Source of the DNA: Rahnella victoriana
GTDB lineage: Bacteria; Pseudomonadota; Gammaproteobacteria; Enterobacterales; Enterobacteriaceae
Reading direction: 5' to 3'
DNA: 64,000 nucleotides
NCBI RefSeq assembly: GCF_004330295.1
Contig: NZ_SJOJ01000005.1
Location: 162,240 to 226,239 of the forward strand
This document shows, piece by piece, positions 27,386 through 36,118 of this stretch. Made by a program: the position numbers and the translations under genes. Below the pieces are notes generated by a model. It saw nothing but the letters and a program-made list of their open reading frames with translations, did not search any database and was not told where the DNA came from. Numbering within the stretch: the first letter of the stretch is position 1; each line of letters begins with the position of its first letter.

Positions 27386-27877
27386 ATGGCCGTACCTGCT
27401 TATTTGTGGTTATACGATTCAAAAGGGGTATTAATCCACGGGGGTTCTGAGATTTTAGGTCGTGAAGGTGCCATTGAAGTACAAAGTTACACGCATGGGC
27501 TTTCTGTTCCTTTCGATGGTAATACCGGGCGATTAATGTCAACCCGTGTCCACCAGACGATGGGACTTGTCAAAGAGTTTGATAAATCTACGCCTTATCT
27601 TTATCGCGCGGTGGCGACCAATGAAAAGCTGCAAACAGCAGTGGTCAAATGGTATCGGATTAACGCAGCCGGGATGGAAGAGGAATATTTGAATATGACA
27701 ATGGAAGGCGTCCGTCTTCTGCACATCAATCCTCATATGCACAATTTCAAAAATGCAGACGGACAGGCCAGTATTCCCACTGAATCAATTGGTCTTGGAT
27801 ACCAGAAAATCACATGGTTATACCTCGATGGATATATCAGCTTTACCGATGAGTGGAATTCAAGCCTGTATGCATAA
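27386..27877 (+). CDS. hcp: Hcp-family type VI secretion tube protein (orphan)
   Basis: 163 residues of the enterobacterial Hcp family: MAVPAYLWLYDSKGVLI, then REGAIEVQSYTHGLSVPFD, NTGRLMSTRVHQTM, KEFDKSTPYLYRAVATNE, VKWYRINAAGMEEEYLN and the closing GYQKITWLYLDGYISFTDEWN. Hcp hexamers form the inner tube of the type VI secretion system and can carry effectors inside the ring. No tss genes are in the window, so this is an orphan Hcp travelling with its cargo. The effector gene begins 14 bp later. Confidence 0.9.
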   Translation: MAVPAYLWLYDSKGVLIHGGSEILGREGAIEVQSYTHGLSVPFDGNTGRLMSTRVHQTMGLVKEFDKSTPYLYRAVATNEKLQTAVVKWYRINAAGMEEEYLNMTMEGVRLLHINPHMHNFKNADGQASIPTESIGLGYQKITWLYLDGYISFTDEWNSSLYA

Positions 27878-27891
27878 TATGGAGTTCAGGG

Positions 27892-28416
27892 ATGATTTCG
27901 TGCAAAGTGGATTTTAATCGCCTTTATGAGGGCGGAAAAATTGCGAAACTTTATTGTGCCGGGGTGGGGATCTTTCCTGTATTTTCCGGGCTGGATTCTT
28001 TATTAAACAGGCAAGGATGTTCAGACATAAAGAATGGCCCTATTCCACCAGGAAAGTACTGGATTGTTGAACGCCCTAAAGGCGGCCTGAATTCCTGGAT
28101 TGAGCAAATGAGAAAGGAATGGAAAACGGGTAATGATTATGATTCATGGTTTGCGCTTTATCGGCAGGATACGCTGGTGGATGATTGGACCTATCTTGGG
28201 ACAAAAAAACGCGGTAATTTTCGACTTCATCCTCTGAGGCCCGACGGTACGGGGGTTTCTGATGGATGTATCACCTTCTACAACCATGCTGATTTTAATC
28301 TTTTGCGTGTTCGGCTTCTTCAGGCTCACACAATGATGATTCCCGTCTTAGGCCAAAAAGCGTTTGGAGAGGTTGAGGTTTTTGGAGATATCAATGCGCC
28401 ATGCATACATTTTTAA
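27892..28416 (+). CDS. Tlde1-like (DUF2778) T6SS peptidoglycan effector
   Basis: 174 residues from the ATG at 27892 (GGAG upstream). The catalytic core PDGTGVSDGCITF, with His113 in RLHPLRPDG and Cys126 in SDGC, is the H...S-x-G-C arrangement of L,D-transpeptidase-like Tlde1 (DUF2778) effectors. These attack tetrapeptide stems or swap D-amino acids in the periplasm of rival cells. IKNGPIPPGKYWIVERP early in the protein also fits DUF2778. No signal peptide, so it would reach the target periplasm only by secretion, consistent with the Hcp gene upstream. Overlaps the next gene by 23 bp. Confidence 0.82.
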   Translation: MISCKVDFNRLYEGGKIAKLYCAGVGIFPVFSGLDSLLNRQGCSDIKNGPIPPGKYWIVERPKGGLNSWIEQMRKEWKTGNDYDSWFALYRQDTLVDDWTYLGTKKRGNFRLHPLRPDGTGVSDGCITFYNHADFNLLRVRLLQAHTMMIPVLGQKAFGEVEVFGDINAPCIHF

Positions 28417-28696
28417 AACATTAAAAATTGGGTGCCGGTTGCTATTGTTCATTGCAATAACCCGCTTTTTGACGCCTTTAAACGGCTCATTCATTCACTA
28501 CATTTATTTGATAACAGATCCTGTTGTGGCATTTTACCGGACTGAACTGGGGTTCGATTTCGGTGATCGCTGGGATATGGAAGAACTGACTTTTCTGATT
28601 TTCGCGGTGACTGTGACGTCAATTATCGCTGTGTGCAGTATTGCAATTATCGAAGCCGTTTTAAAAAAACTGATGAACATTTTCCACAGGACGTAA
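28394..28696 (+). CDS. Small membrane protein, candidate Tlde1 immunity protein (1)
   Basis: 100 residues from the ATG at 28394, with GGAG a few bases upstream and inside the end of the effector gene. Two hydrophobic segments flank an acidic middle (TELGFDFGDRWDMEEL): one near residues 15-40 and one near 65-85. Position and topology suggest periplasm-exposed immunity to the effector; this is inference. The following gene begins directly after its TAA and is a diverged paralogue with the same topology and a basic tail. Confidence 0.7.
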   Translation: MRHAYIFKTLKIGCRLLLFIAITRFLTPLNGSFIHYIYLITDPVVAFYRTELGFDFGDRWDMEELTFLIFAVTVTSIIAVCSIAIIEAVLKKLMNIFHRT

Positions 28697-29008
28697 ATGA
28701 ACAACACAGTATTTTTTAAGATAGCGGTGCGGCTGGCGCTTTTTATTTTTATAGATTATTACCTTTTGTCGCCCTTCCCCGGCTGGCTGATTGATTTTGA
28801 ATACATCAAATCGATAGCCATCGCGGATTATTTCGATCAACTGATGAAGCCAGATTACGGAGAGCCGCCGTGGCCTGGATTGCAGGATGATACTTTTGTC
28901 CTGTTGCTCTTCGTTACCGGGTTAATCCCTACTTTATTGATAATGGTTATGATTGAGGCAATGGTGAAGGCAGGCATTAAGGTCTTGAAACGTGAAAATA
29001 AACAGTAA
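28697..29008 (+). CDS. Small membrane protein, candidate Tlde1 immunity protein (2)
   Basis: 103 residues, starting directly after the previous stop. Same architecture as its neighbour: N-terminal hydrophobic segment (KIAVRLALFIFIDYYLL), acidic central loop (DYFDQLMKPDYGEPPW), second hydrophobic segment (FVLLLFVTGLIPTLLIMVM) ending in a basic KVLKRENKQ tail. The IEAVLKKLM and IEAMVKAGIKVL ends of the two genes align, pointing to a tandem duplication. Probably one protects against the linked effector and the other against a related one; untested. Confidence 0.7.
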   Translation: MNNTVFFKIAVRLALFIFIDYYLLSPFPGWLIDFEYIKSIAIADYFDQLMKPDYGEPPWPGLQDDTFVLLLFVTGLIPTLLIMVMIEAMVKAGIKVLKRENKQ

Positions 29009-29034
29009 ACCCGGCTGATGCCGGGTTTACTGTT
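29001..29034. terminator. Bidirectional terminator, 15-bp perfect arms
   Basis: AACAGTAAACCCGGC-TGAT-GCCGGGTTTACTGTT. The stem overlaps the last codons and stop of the second immunity-like gene. On the minus strand it is followed by TATTTT, serving the hcxA transcript. Confidence 0.8.
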
Positions 29035-29057
29035 CAGGGAATTAAACACCCGATGTC

Positions 29058-30140
29058 TTATTTATTCTCCACAAATTCAAACGCCAGCCGCAGTTGTTCG
29101 GCGTCAGGATTTCCCGGCAGCAGATGGATGGATTCGCCCGGTTGCAGGGTGCGTTCAATCAGGCGGGAAAGCTGTTGCTCATCATGAATATCCACCTGTA
29201 ACGCCGCCAGACTCACCGGCAGATCCAGCACCTTGTACAGTGCGGTTAACTGCGTCACCACTTCCGGCTGATTGAGCAAGGCGCTTTGCACCAGAATGCC
29301 GTAAGCCACTTTCGTGCCGTGCAGGAAAGCATCGGTTTGCGGCAGCGCGGTCAGACCGTTATGCACGGAATGCGCGGCGGCAATGCGTGTGAAACGGTCG
29401 CCCAGACCACCGACTAATCCGCCCCCTGCAATGATCGCATCCAGTACATTCAGGAAAGACTGCGTCAGCTGGTTATCGTCCTGCGCCTGCAAGGCAGCTT
29501 CGCTTTCATTGAGTAACACGTCGCGGATCGTCAGCGCGGTATTCAGACCGAGCTGCACGGTTAATGGCAGTTTTTCCGGCTGCGGACTGAGTACGACCGC
29601 TTCGTACCATTTCGCCAGCGTGTCGCCGATCCCGGCCAGCAGATACGCTTTCGGCGCGCGCAGGATAATGCGCGGTTCGACCAGCACCAGATGATTGGCG
29701 TCGTTAAAGATTTCGTAACGCAGCGCCTGCCCTTCGTCGTTATACCAGACGGAAAGCGGCGTCCAGGCCGCACAGGTCGCGGCGATGGTCGGGATAGCGA
29801 CAACCGGCAATCCCAGACGTCGCGCCACGACTTTGGCGGTATCCAGCACCGCCCCGCCGCCGATACCGATCACTACCTGACGGTCATGGCCGCCGATATC
29901 CACAATGCGCTGCACTTCGGTTTCGCTGCAATGGGCTTTGAACAACACGCGCTTTGCCTGCGATGCGGTAAAGGCTTCCGGAAGAAAATCCTGTGCGGCC
30001 ACCAGGGCGCGCTCGCCGTAAATCCACAGGGCTTTATCCAGCTGTTCCGGCGTATAAAATTCTGCAAGGCGGTCGATCGCACCGGGGAAAGAAAAATAGT
30101 TGGCGGGGCCGGTTACCACGCGGATATCAGTATCACTCAT
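29058..30140 (-). CDS. hcxA: Hydroxycarboxylate dehydrogenase A (YbdH)
   Basis: 360 residues of the iron/zinc-containing glycerol dehydrogenase family, closely matching E. coli YbdH/HcxA: RVVTGPANYFSFPG, VVIGIGGGAVLDTAKVVARR (NAD loop), TIAATCAAWTPLSVWYND, LAGIGDTLAKWYEAVVLSPQ, DAIIAGGGLVGGLGDRFTR, AAHSVHNGLTALPQT and LHGTKVAYG. The metal ligands are expected at the Asp of GIGDT and the His residues of AAHSVH and LHGTK. Reduces 2-oxo acids such as 2-oxobutyrate with NADPH. Monocistronic, GGA upstream. Confidence 0.93.
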   Translation of the reverse strand: MSDTDIRVVTGPANYFSFPGAIDRLAEFYTPEQLDKALWIYGERALVAAQDFLPEAFTASQAKRVLFKAHCSETEVQRIVDIGGHDRQVVIGIGGGAVLDTAKVVARRLGLPVVAIPTIAATCAAWTPLSVWYNDEGQALRYEIFNDANHLVLVEPRIILRAPKAYLLAGIGDTLAKWYEAVVLSPQPEKLPLTVQLGLNTALTIRDVLLNESEAALQAQDDNQLTQSFLNVLDAIIAGGGLVGGLGDRFTRIAAAHSVHNGLTALPQTDAFLHGTKVAYGILVQSALLNQPEVVTQLTALYKVLDLPVSLAALQVDIHDEQQLSRLIERTLQPGESIHLLPGNPDAEQLRLAFEFVENK

Positions 30141-30361
30141 GGGGAAATCCTTAATTTAGAAGCTGTTAACATCCTACGCCCGGACATCCGGATGGCTAAT
30201 ACTCTTTGGCATTAACTTATGCCTTTTCGTTCGTTGCCAAGTGTTACCCGGTCATGAAAACTCGGACAATCAATTCATTAACCCACTATAAAAGCCTGCA
30301 CAAAGGGCTCGCGTGAATTGTCCTCCCGTTAAATGATGATTAACCACACAGGGTAATAAAC

Positions 30362-31429
30362 ATGAAACTGTTTTCTGCTTCACTGCTGGCATTAAGCCTG
30401 CTCTCCGTTTTTCCTGCTTTCGCGGCAGACACCGCGCCGGTGCCGAAAGCGATAGCCGACCATAAAGGGCCGGTCCGCATCGCCGTGATCCGCAATCTCG
30501 GCTCCGATGACAACACCACGCAGTTTGTCTCCGGCGCCATTCAGGAAGGCCGCAAACTGGGTTTTCAGGTCAGCACCTTCCTCAGTAACGGCGACGACGC
30601 CAAATTTCAGGATTTCGTCAATCAGGCCATCAGCCAGAAATATGATGGCATTATTTTGTCACAGGGGCGTGATCCTTATTCCACCGACCTGCTGAAACGC
30701 ATTACGGCCAGTGGCATCGCGGTATCGGTGTTCGATACGGCGGTGAACGGTGACATTCCCGGTGTGACCGTTACCCAACAGGACGACGCCTCGCTGACCG
30801 ATCTTTCCGTCGGGCAACTGGTAAAAGATTTCAACGGCAAAGCCAATATCGTCAAACTGTGGGTGGCCGGTTTCCCGCCAATGGAACGTCGTCAGGATGC
30901 CTATAAAAAAGTGTTAGCCGCCAGTCCGGGCATTCATGAACTGGAATCGGTCGGCGCGGTGTCTTCGGATGTTCAGGGCGATACCGCCAATAAAATCGGC
31001 GCACTGCTGGCGAAATACCCTAAGGGCAAAATCGACGCCATCTGGGGAACCTGGGATGCGTTCAGTCAGGGCGCGTACAAAGCCTTGCAGGAAAATGGCC
31101 GCACCGAAATCAAACTCTACAGCATCGATATTTCCAATCAGGATATCGGCCTGATGCGCGCCGCAAACAGCCCGTGGAAACTGAGCGTGGCGGTAGATCC
31201 TAAACTGATCGGCGCAATCAACCTGCGTCTGGTGGCCAACAAAATTGCCGGTGAGAAAACCCCGGCGACCTATGAGTTTAAAGCGGCGGCCATTCCGCAG
31301 GCGTTGCTGATCAGTCATCCGGATGCGGTGAACGTCGCGTCGCTGGCGAAAGTGATCCCGGGCTGGGGCAAATCCGATGATTTCATTGCGCCGTGGTTCG
31401 CCACCCTTGAAGCGCAGCATAAAAAATAA
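30362..31429 (+). CDS. Periplasmic sugar-binding protein (ABC-type, Peripla_BP_4)
   Basis: 355 residues, with a signal peptide (SVFPAFA cut) followed by a two-lobed type I binding protein: VRIAVIRNLGSDDNTTQFVSG, GFQVSTFLSNGDDAKFQDFV, KYDGIILSQGRDPYSTDLL, IAVSVFDTAVNGD, KIDAIWGTWDAFSQGAYKAL and SIDISNQDIGLMR. It resembles ribose/galactose-type binding proteins. No ABC ATPase or permease gene is nearby; instead the next gene, 9 bp on, encodes an LVIVD beta-propeller. It may feed a distant transporter or a sensor. Ligand unknown. Confidence 0.82.
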   Translation: MKLFSASLLALSLLSVFPAFAADTAPVPKAIADHKGPVRIAVIRNLGSDDNTTQFVSGAIQEGRKLGFQVSTFLSNGDDAKFQDFVNQAISQKYDGIILSQGRDPYSTDLLKRITASGIAVSVFDTAVNGDIPGVTVTQQDDASLTDLSVGQLVKDFNGKANIVKLWVAGFPPMERRQDAYKKVLAASPGIHELESVGAVSSDVQGDTANKIGALLAKYPKGKIDAIWGTWDAFSQGAYKALQENGRTEIKLYSIDISNQDIGLMRAANSPWKLSVAVDPKLIGAINLRLVANKIAGEKTPATYEFKAAAIPQALLISHPDAVNVASLAKVIPGWGKSDDFIAPWFATLEAQHKK

Positions 31430-31438
31430 GGCCGGATT

Positions 31439-32686
31439 ATGACAACGCAATCTCTCCCGACCCCGGAGTACAGCCGTAATATGCGGCTGATCGGTCACAG
31501 CGATCAGGGTGGAAAACCGGACGGCGTGCAGGTGATGGTTCACCGTGGCTACGCCTATATCGGCCATATGGTGTCGCAGGGTTTCTCCATTGTGGATGTA
31601 CGCGACCCGAAAAATCCGCGCCCTGCCGGTTTTGTGGCGGCACCGCCGGGCACCTGGAATGTGCATTTGCAGGCGCACGACGATTTACTGCTGGTGATCA
31701 ACGCCCGTGATTTGTTCGCGGATGTGCGGTTCGCCGATGAAAAAGTCTATTACACCCGCTCCGTCAGCGAGACGGTGCAGGGTACGCAGCAGCGTGGCTG
31801 GAGCGCGGGTGTGCGCATCTTCGATATTTCGGTGCCCGATCAGCCAAAAGAAATCGGTTTTCTCGGGCTGGAAGGCATCGGCGTGCATCGTATCTGGTAT
31901 GTCGGCGGGCGCTGGGCGTATGTGTCCGCGCTGATTGACGGCTACAGCGATTACATCTTTCTGACCCTCGATCTGGCTGATCCGCGCAATCCTCAGGTCG
32001 CAGGACGCTGGTGGTTGCCGGGTATGCACACCGCTGGCGGTGAAACGCCGGACTGGCCGGAGGGCAAACGTTACGCGCTGCACCACGCGATCATCAGCGG
32101 CGATACGGCGTATGCCAGCTGGCGCGACGGCGGCCTGACATTGCTGGATATCAAAGACCGCACTGCTCCGCAGCTGATTTCGCACCGCAACTGGAGCCCG
32201 CCATTTGGCGGCGGCACGCACACCGCGCTGCCGTTGCCCGACCGTGATCTGCTGGTGGTGCTGGATGAAGCGGTGCTGGATAATCAGGAAGATGGCGAGA
32301 AACTTATCTGGCTGTTCGACGTGCGCGAGCCGTCGAATCCGGTCAGTATTTCGACCTTCCCGCAACCGGAAGAACGGGACTACGTCAGCAAAGGGGCGCA
32401 CTTCGGACCGCATAATCTGCATGAAAACCGGCCGGGGAGTTTTATCAGCTCAACGCTGATTTTCGCCACCTATCAGAATGCCGGTGTGCGGGCATACGAC
32501 ATCAGCAATCCGTATCAGCCGAAAGAAACCGGTGCGCTGGTGCCCGCCGCGCCCGCCACCATGATGGATAAACGTCCCGGCAGGCCGCAGGTGATCCAGT
32601 CCTGTGATGTCTTTGTCGATGCACAAGGCATTATCTACAGCACCGACTATAACGGCGGATTATCCATTATCGAATACCTCGGCTAA
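31439..32686 (+). CDS. LVIVD-repeat beta-propeller protein
   Basis: 415 residues, no signal peptide. Repeats of the LVIVD type recur: GYAYIGHMVSQGFSIVDVRDP, GVRIFDISVPDQPKEIGFL, YIFLTLDLADPRNPQVAG, YASWRDGGLTLLDIKD, VRAYDISNPYQPKETG and YSTDYNGGLSIIEY. His-rich strand ends (YALHHAII, HFGPHNLHENR) recur where metal or substrate could bind. No enzymatic motif is known for the family. The 9-bp spacing makes it a two-gene operon with the periplasmic binding protein, although one is exported and this one apparently is not. Confidence 0.72.
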   Translation: MTTQSLPTPEYSRNMRLIGHSDQGGKPDGVQVMVHRGYAYIGHMVSQGFSIVDVRDPKNPRPAGFVAAPPGTWNVHLQAHDDLLLVINARDLFADVRFADEKVYYTRSVSETVQGTQQRGWSAGVRIFDISVPDQPKEIGFLGLEGIGVHRIWYVGGRWAYVSALIDGYSDYIFLTLDLADPRNPQVAGRWWLPGMHTAGGETPDWPEGKRYALHHAIISGDTAYASWRDGGLTLLDIKDRTAPQLISHRNWSPPFGGGTHTALPLPDRDLLVVLDEAVLDNQEDGEKLIWLFDVREPSNPVSISTFPQPEERDYVSKGAHFGPHNLHENRPGSFISSTLIFATYQNAGVRAYDISNPYQPKETGALVPAAPATMMDKRPGRPQVIQSCDVFVDAQGIIYSTDYNGGLSIIEYLG

Positions 32687-32706
32687 TCCCCTGCCCGCGC
32701 CTGAGA

Positions 32707-33630
32707 TTATTTGGTTTCAGGTGCGGGTGTTTTCGGTTTTCCGGCCAGCGATTTTCCCGGACTGAGTACCAGCCAAACCGCCAGACAGATCAGAATGCCA
32801 CCGGCAAAGAACCCTTCAGACAGCGTTTCATTCAGCAGCAGATACCCCCAGAGGATGCCGAACGGCGGGATCAGGAATGTCACGGTCATGCTGCGCAGCG
32901 GGCCGATATCGGCAATCAGCCGGAAATACAAAATGTACGCCCACGCGGTGCAGACGAAACCGACTGCCAGCACACAGAGCCACACCAGCGGCTGCGCCCA
33001 GGTCACCGGCGCTTCGGTAGCCGAGGTATAGAGGAAAAACGGCAGCAGGAACAATGTGGCACCCAGCTGACTGCCGGTAGCCACCAGTTTAGGATCCAGC
33101 CCGCCGCGTTCGGTGATCCAGCGACGGGTGAGGAAACCGGCGACAGCATAACAACCGGTCGCCACCAGACAGGCTATCACCCCCGCCAGCAGTTGCGGGA
33201 CTGATTCTGCGCTGCCGGTGGTGGTCAGCAAGGTAATGCCGAACAGGCCGGTCAGCACGCCGAGTGCTTTTTTAAGCGTCACAGTTTCATGGAAGAACAG
33301 GCCGCCGAGCACGACCCCCATCAGCGGCGTGGTGGCGTTGAGAATGGCGGAATACCCCGCCGGAAGCCAGCGCGCGGCCAGACAATACATCAGGAACGGC
33401 AAACCGGAGTTGATCACCCCAAGCAGCAGCGAACGGCCGAATTTTTGCTGATAATCGCGCGGTGTTCTCATCACCGCGAGGATCACCACCAGCCCGATAA
33501 ATCCGAACAACACCCGGAGAAACGCGGTATTAATGGCCCCGAACGCCGGAGACGCCACCCGCATAAACAGAAAGCTGCCACCCCAGATCGCGGCTAACAG
33601 CAACAGACGGCAATAATCACCACTTTTCAT
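32707..33630 (-). CDS. DMT superfamily (EamA) exporter
   Basis: 307 residues with ten predicted membrane segments and two EamA repeats: LLLLAAIWGGSFLFMRVASP opens the first, and the second spans about residues 150-285. The C-terminal tail is Lys/Pro rich. The family exports amino acids or other small metabolites; the substrate is not predictable. GGGG upstream of the ATG. Convergent with the LVIVD gene and divergent from the ComB-like gene. Confidence 0.85.
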   Translation of the reverse strand: MKSGDYCRLLLLAAIWGGSFLFMRVASPAFGAINTAFLRVLFGFIGLVVILAVMRTPRDYQQKFGRSLLLGVINSGLPFLMYCLAARWLPAGYSAILNATTPLMGVVLGGLFFHETVTLKKALGVLTGLFGITLLTTTGSAESVPQLLAGVIACLVATGCYAVAGFLTRRWITERGGLDPKLVATGSQLGATLFLLPFFLYTSATEAPVTWAQPLVWLCVLAVGFVCTAWAYILYFRLIADIGPLRSMTVTFLIPPFGILWGYLLLNETLSEGFFAGGILICLAVWLVLSPGKSLAGKPKTPAPETK

Positions 33631-33771
33631 TCACATCCCCTATTGAACATTATCTGATGTCTTGTTTTATTGATGTATGCAGACCGCTAAAATTGTGTTG
33701 TTCAGTGTAGTTAATTTACTTCCTGACAAATCCTCTTTTTCTTGCTTTGTTATTCTCACCAGGGCGCTTCA

Positions 33772-34500
33772 ATGACTGATTTTTCGCAAACTGATTTTGA
33801 TGTTCGTCTGGAATGGGGCGCGCAGGCGGTGGAGCATCTGGCGGCGGACGCCGACTGCATCGTGATTATCGATGTGATGTCGTTTTCCACCTGCGTCAGT
33901 ATCGCAACAGACTCTGCCGCTACGGTGTATCCGTATCCGTGGAAAGACGCCAGTGCGCAGCAGTATGCCGTTGCGCGGGATGCGCAATGCGCGCAGTTTG
34001 ACCGGCGTTTTCAGGGGCCGGGTTTCACGCTTTCGCCCTGCTCTTTGCAAAATATCTCCGCCGGAACCCGGCTGGTCCTGCCTTCCCCCAACGGTTCCGC
34101 ATTGACCTTTGCCGCCAGAACCCATGACGCCGCGATTTTCACTGCCTGCTTTCGTAATCTCACTGCCACTGCCCGCGCCTGTGAAAAGTATCAGCGCATT
34201 CTGCTGATCCCCGCCGGTGAAAAATGGCCGGATAACAGTCTGCGTCCGGCGATTGAAGATCTCGCCGCTGCGGGAGGATTGGTTGCCCGTTTGCCACATC
34301 GCGTTGTTTCCCCTGAAGCCCGTGCGGCCCGTGCGGTGTACGACAACCTGCCGCTGGCGGAACTTGAACAGTGCGGCTCCGCAAGGGAGTTGTTACGCCG
34401 TGGTTTTGCTGCTGATGTCGCCCTGTGTCTGCAGGAGGATGTGAGTGATTTTGCCTGCCCGTTACAGGGTGAGTTTTTTACGGCGGTAAGCGGCGCGTAA
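33772..34500 (+). CDS. ComB-like 2-phosphosulfolactate phosphatase family protein
   Basis: 242 residues from the ATG at 33772 (the frame opens ten codons earlier). Typical ComB blocks are CIVIIDVMSFSTCVSIAT, FTLSPCSLQNIS, LVLPSPNGSALTFAAR and LLIPAGEKWPDNSLRPAIEDL. The Asp of IDVMSFST and the SPNGS loop belong to the Mg-dependent active site. ComB dephosphorylates 2-phosphosulfolactate in coenzyme M synthesis of archaea; bacterial homologues without that pathway have unknown substrates. Single gene, weak RBS. Confidence 0.8.
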   Translation: MTDFSQTDFDVRLEWGAQAVEHLAADADCIVIIDVMSFSTCVSIATDSAATVYPYPWKDASAQQYAVARDAQCAQFDRRFQGPGFTLSPCSLQNISAGTRLVLPSPNGSALTFAARTHDAAIFTACFRNLTATARACEKYQRILLIPAGEKWPDNSLRPAIEDLAAAGGLVARLPHRVVSPEARAARAVYDNLPLAELEQCGSARELLRRGFAADVALCLQEDVSDFACPLQGEFFTAVSGA

Positions 34501-34624
34501 AAAACCGCTCTTTTTGATCCTCGTCTGATCTATAACCCGCATAAAGGTGTGTGATAGGTTTGATACTTATCATCTATCTTTTGCTGCATCTTGCAGCGAC
34601 GTCGTTTTATCCGGGACAGAATAC

Positions 34625-36070
34625 ATGAGCCAGAGTAAATCGGATGCGTCAGAACATCCGCAGGAAGAGTCCGCCGTCAGTTCGGGTCTCTCCGTAATTG
34701 CTTTATTGGTGGCAGCGGCTTTTTTCATGGAGTTCATTGACGGCACGGTGATTGCCACCGCGCTGCCGCAAATGGCCCTGTCGTTCGGGGTTTCCGCTGT
34801 AGATCTGAATGCCGGGATGAGCGCCTATATGCTCACGCTGGCGGTGCTGATCCCGGCCAGTGGCTGGGCGGCAGAACGGTTCGGGGCGCGGAATGTGTTC
34901 ACCTTCGCCCTTGCCGTGTTTACGCTGGCTTCCCTGTTTTGTGCCATGGCCAGCAGCGTCAGCGAATTTATTATTTTGCGCATCATTCAGGGGATTGGCG
35001 GTGCGCTGATGGTGCCGGTCGGGCGTCTGACCGTACTGAAAACCACGCCGAAACCGCAGCTGATTAAAGCCATCGCCACGCTGACCTGGCCCGCGCTGGT
35101 CGCGCCGATCCTCGGGCCGCCGCTCGGCGGGTTCATCACACACTACGCCTCCTGGCACTGGATTTTCTATATCAATGTGCCGCTCGGGATCATCGCCATC
35201 ATGCTGGCGTGGCGGTTGTTTCCGCAGGAACCTGCCGAAGAGCCGAAGCATTTTGACAAGCCGGGGTTTGTGCTGACCGGGCTGGCGATGCTGTCGCTGG
35301 TGACAGGTCTGGAACTGATCAGTCAGGACCATATTTTATGGACCACTGCGGTGCTGTTGTTGCTGGCGGGCGCGGTGCTATCGGTGCTGGCTGTTCGTCA
35401 TTTGTACCGCGATCCTGCCCCGATGGTGCATTTAGGTGCGCTGGTGATCCCGACGTTTCGTATCAGTATGGGCGGCGGTTCGCTGTTCCGGGTAACCATC
35501 AGCGCCGTTCCTTTCCTGCTGCCGCTGATGTTGCAGGTCGGTTTCGGGCTGGATCCCTTCCATGCCGGTTTGCTGGTGCTGGCGGTGTTCGCCGGGAATC
35601 TGGCCATGAAACCGGCGACCACGCCGCTGATCCGCCGTTTCGGTTTTCGTCCGGTGCTGGTGGTCAATGGCCTGCTCAGCGTGTTTTCGCTGCTGTTCTG
35701 CGCGTTCCTGACGCCCGGCACGCCTGACTGGCTGGTGATGATATTGCTGTTTCTCGGCGGTCTCAGCCGTTCGATGCAGTTTACGGGTATCAGCACGCTG
35801 GCGTTTTCCGACGTACCGGCGAAACAAATGGCCGACGCCAATACCCTGTTCAGTACGGTCTTGCAGCTTTCCGTGGGGCTGGGGATCACGGTGGGCGCGC
35901 TCGGGACCCGTCTCGGTGAACAACTGGTGGATGCACTGCACTGGGGATCGGTACCGGGCATGAGTTTTAAAGTGGCCTTTATCGTGATTGCCGTGCTGAC
36001 GCTGATCGGCTGGCTGGATATGTTGCGCCTGAAACCGGATGCCGGATCATCGGTATCCGGCAAAAAGTAA
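34625..36070 (+). CDS. MFS drug:H+ antiporter, DHA2 (EmrB/QacA) family
   Basis: 481 residues from the ATG at 34625 with about 14 hydrophobic segments. Motif D1 near ALPQMALSFGVSAVDLNAGMSAY, motif A-like loop PASGWAAERFGARNVF, and motif C APILGPPLGGFITHYASWHWIFYINVPLG are clear marks of the DHA2 family. Probably exports a toxic organic compound. No membrane-fusion partner gene is adjacent, so it likely works alone. It follows the ComB-like gene but is 124 bp away. Confidence 0.87.
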   Translation: MSQSKSDASEHPQEESAVSSGLSVIALLVAAAFFMEFIDGTVIATALPQMALSFGVSAVDLNAGMSAYMLTLAVLIPASGWAAERFGARNVFTFALAVFTLASLFCAMASSVSEFIILRIIQGIGGALMVPVGRLTVLKTTPKPQLIKAIATLTWPALVAPILGPPLGGFITHYASWHWIFYINVPLGIIAIMLAWRLFPQEPAEEPKHFDKPGFVLTGLAMLSLVTGLELISQDHILWTTAVLLLLAGAVLSVLAVRHLYRDPAPMVHLGALVIPTFRISMGGGSLFRVTISAVPFLLPLMLQVGFGLDPFHAGLLVLAVFAGNLAMKPATTPLIRRFGFRPVLVVNGLLSVFSLLFCAFLTPGTPDWLVMILLFLGGLSRSMQFTGISTLAFSDVPAKQMADANTLFSTVLQLSVGLGITVGALGTRLGEQLVDALHWGSVPGMSFKVAFIVIAVLTLIGWLDMLRLKPDAGSSVSGKK

Positions 36071-36118
36071 ATCACTGCTCTATGATAAGTCTGTTCATTC
36101 ACCCTTCCGGAGAACCCG

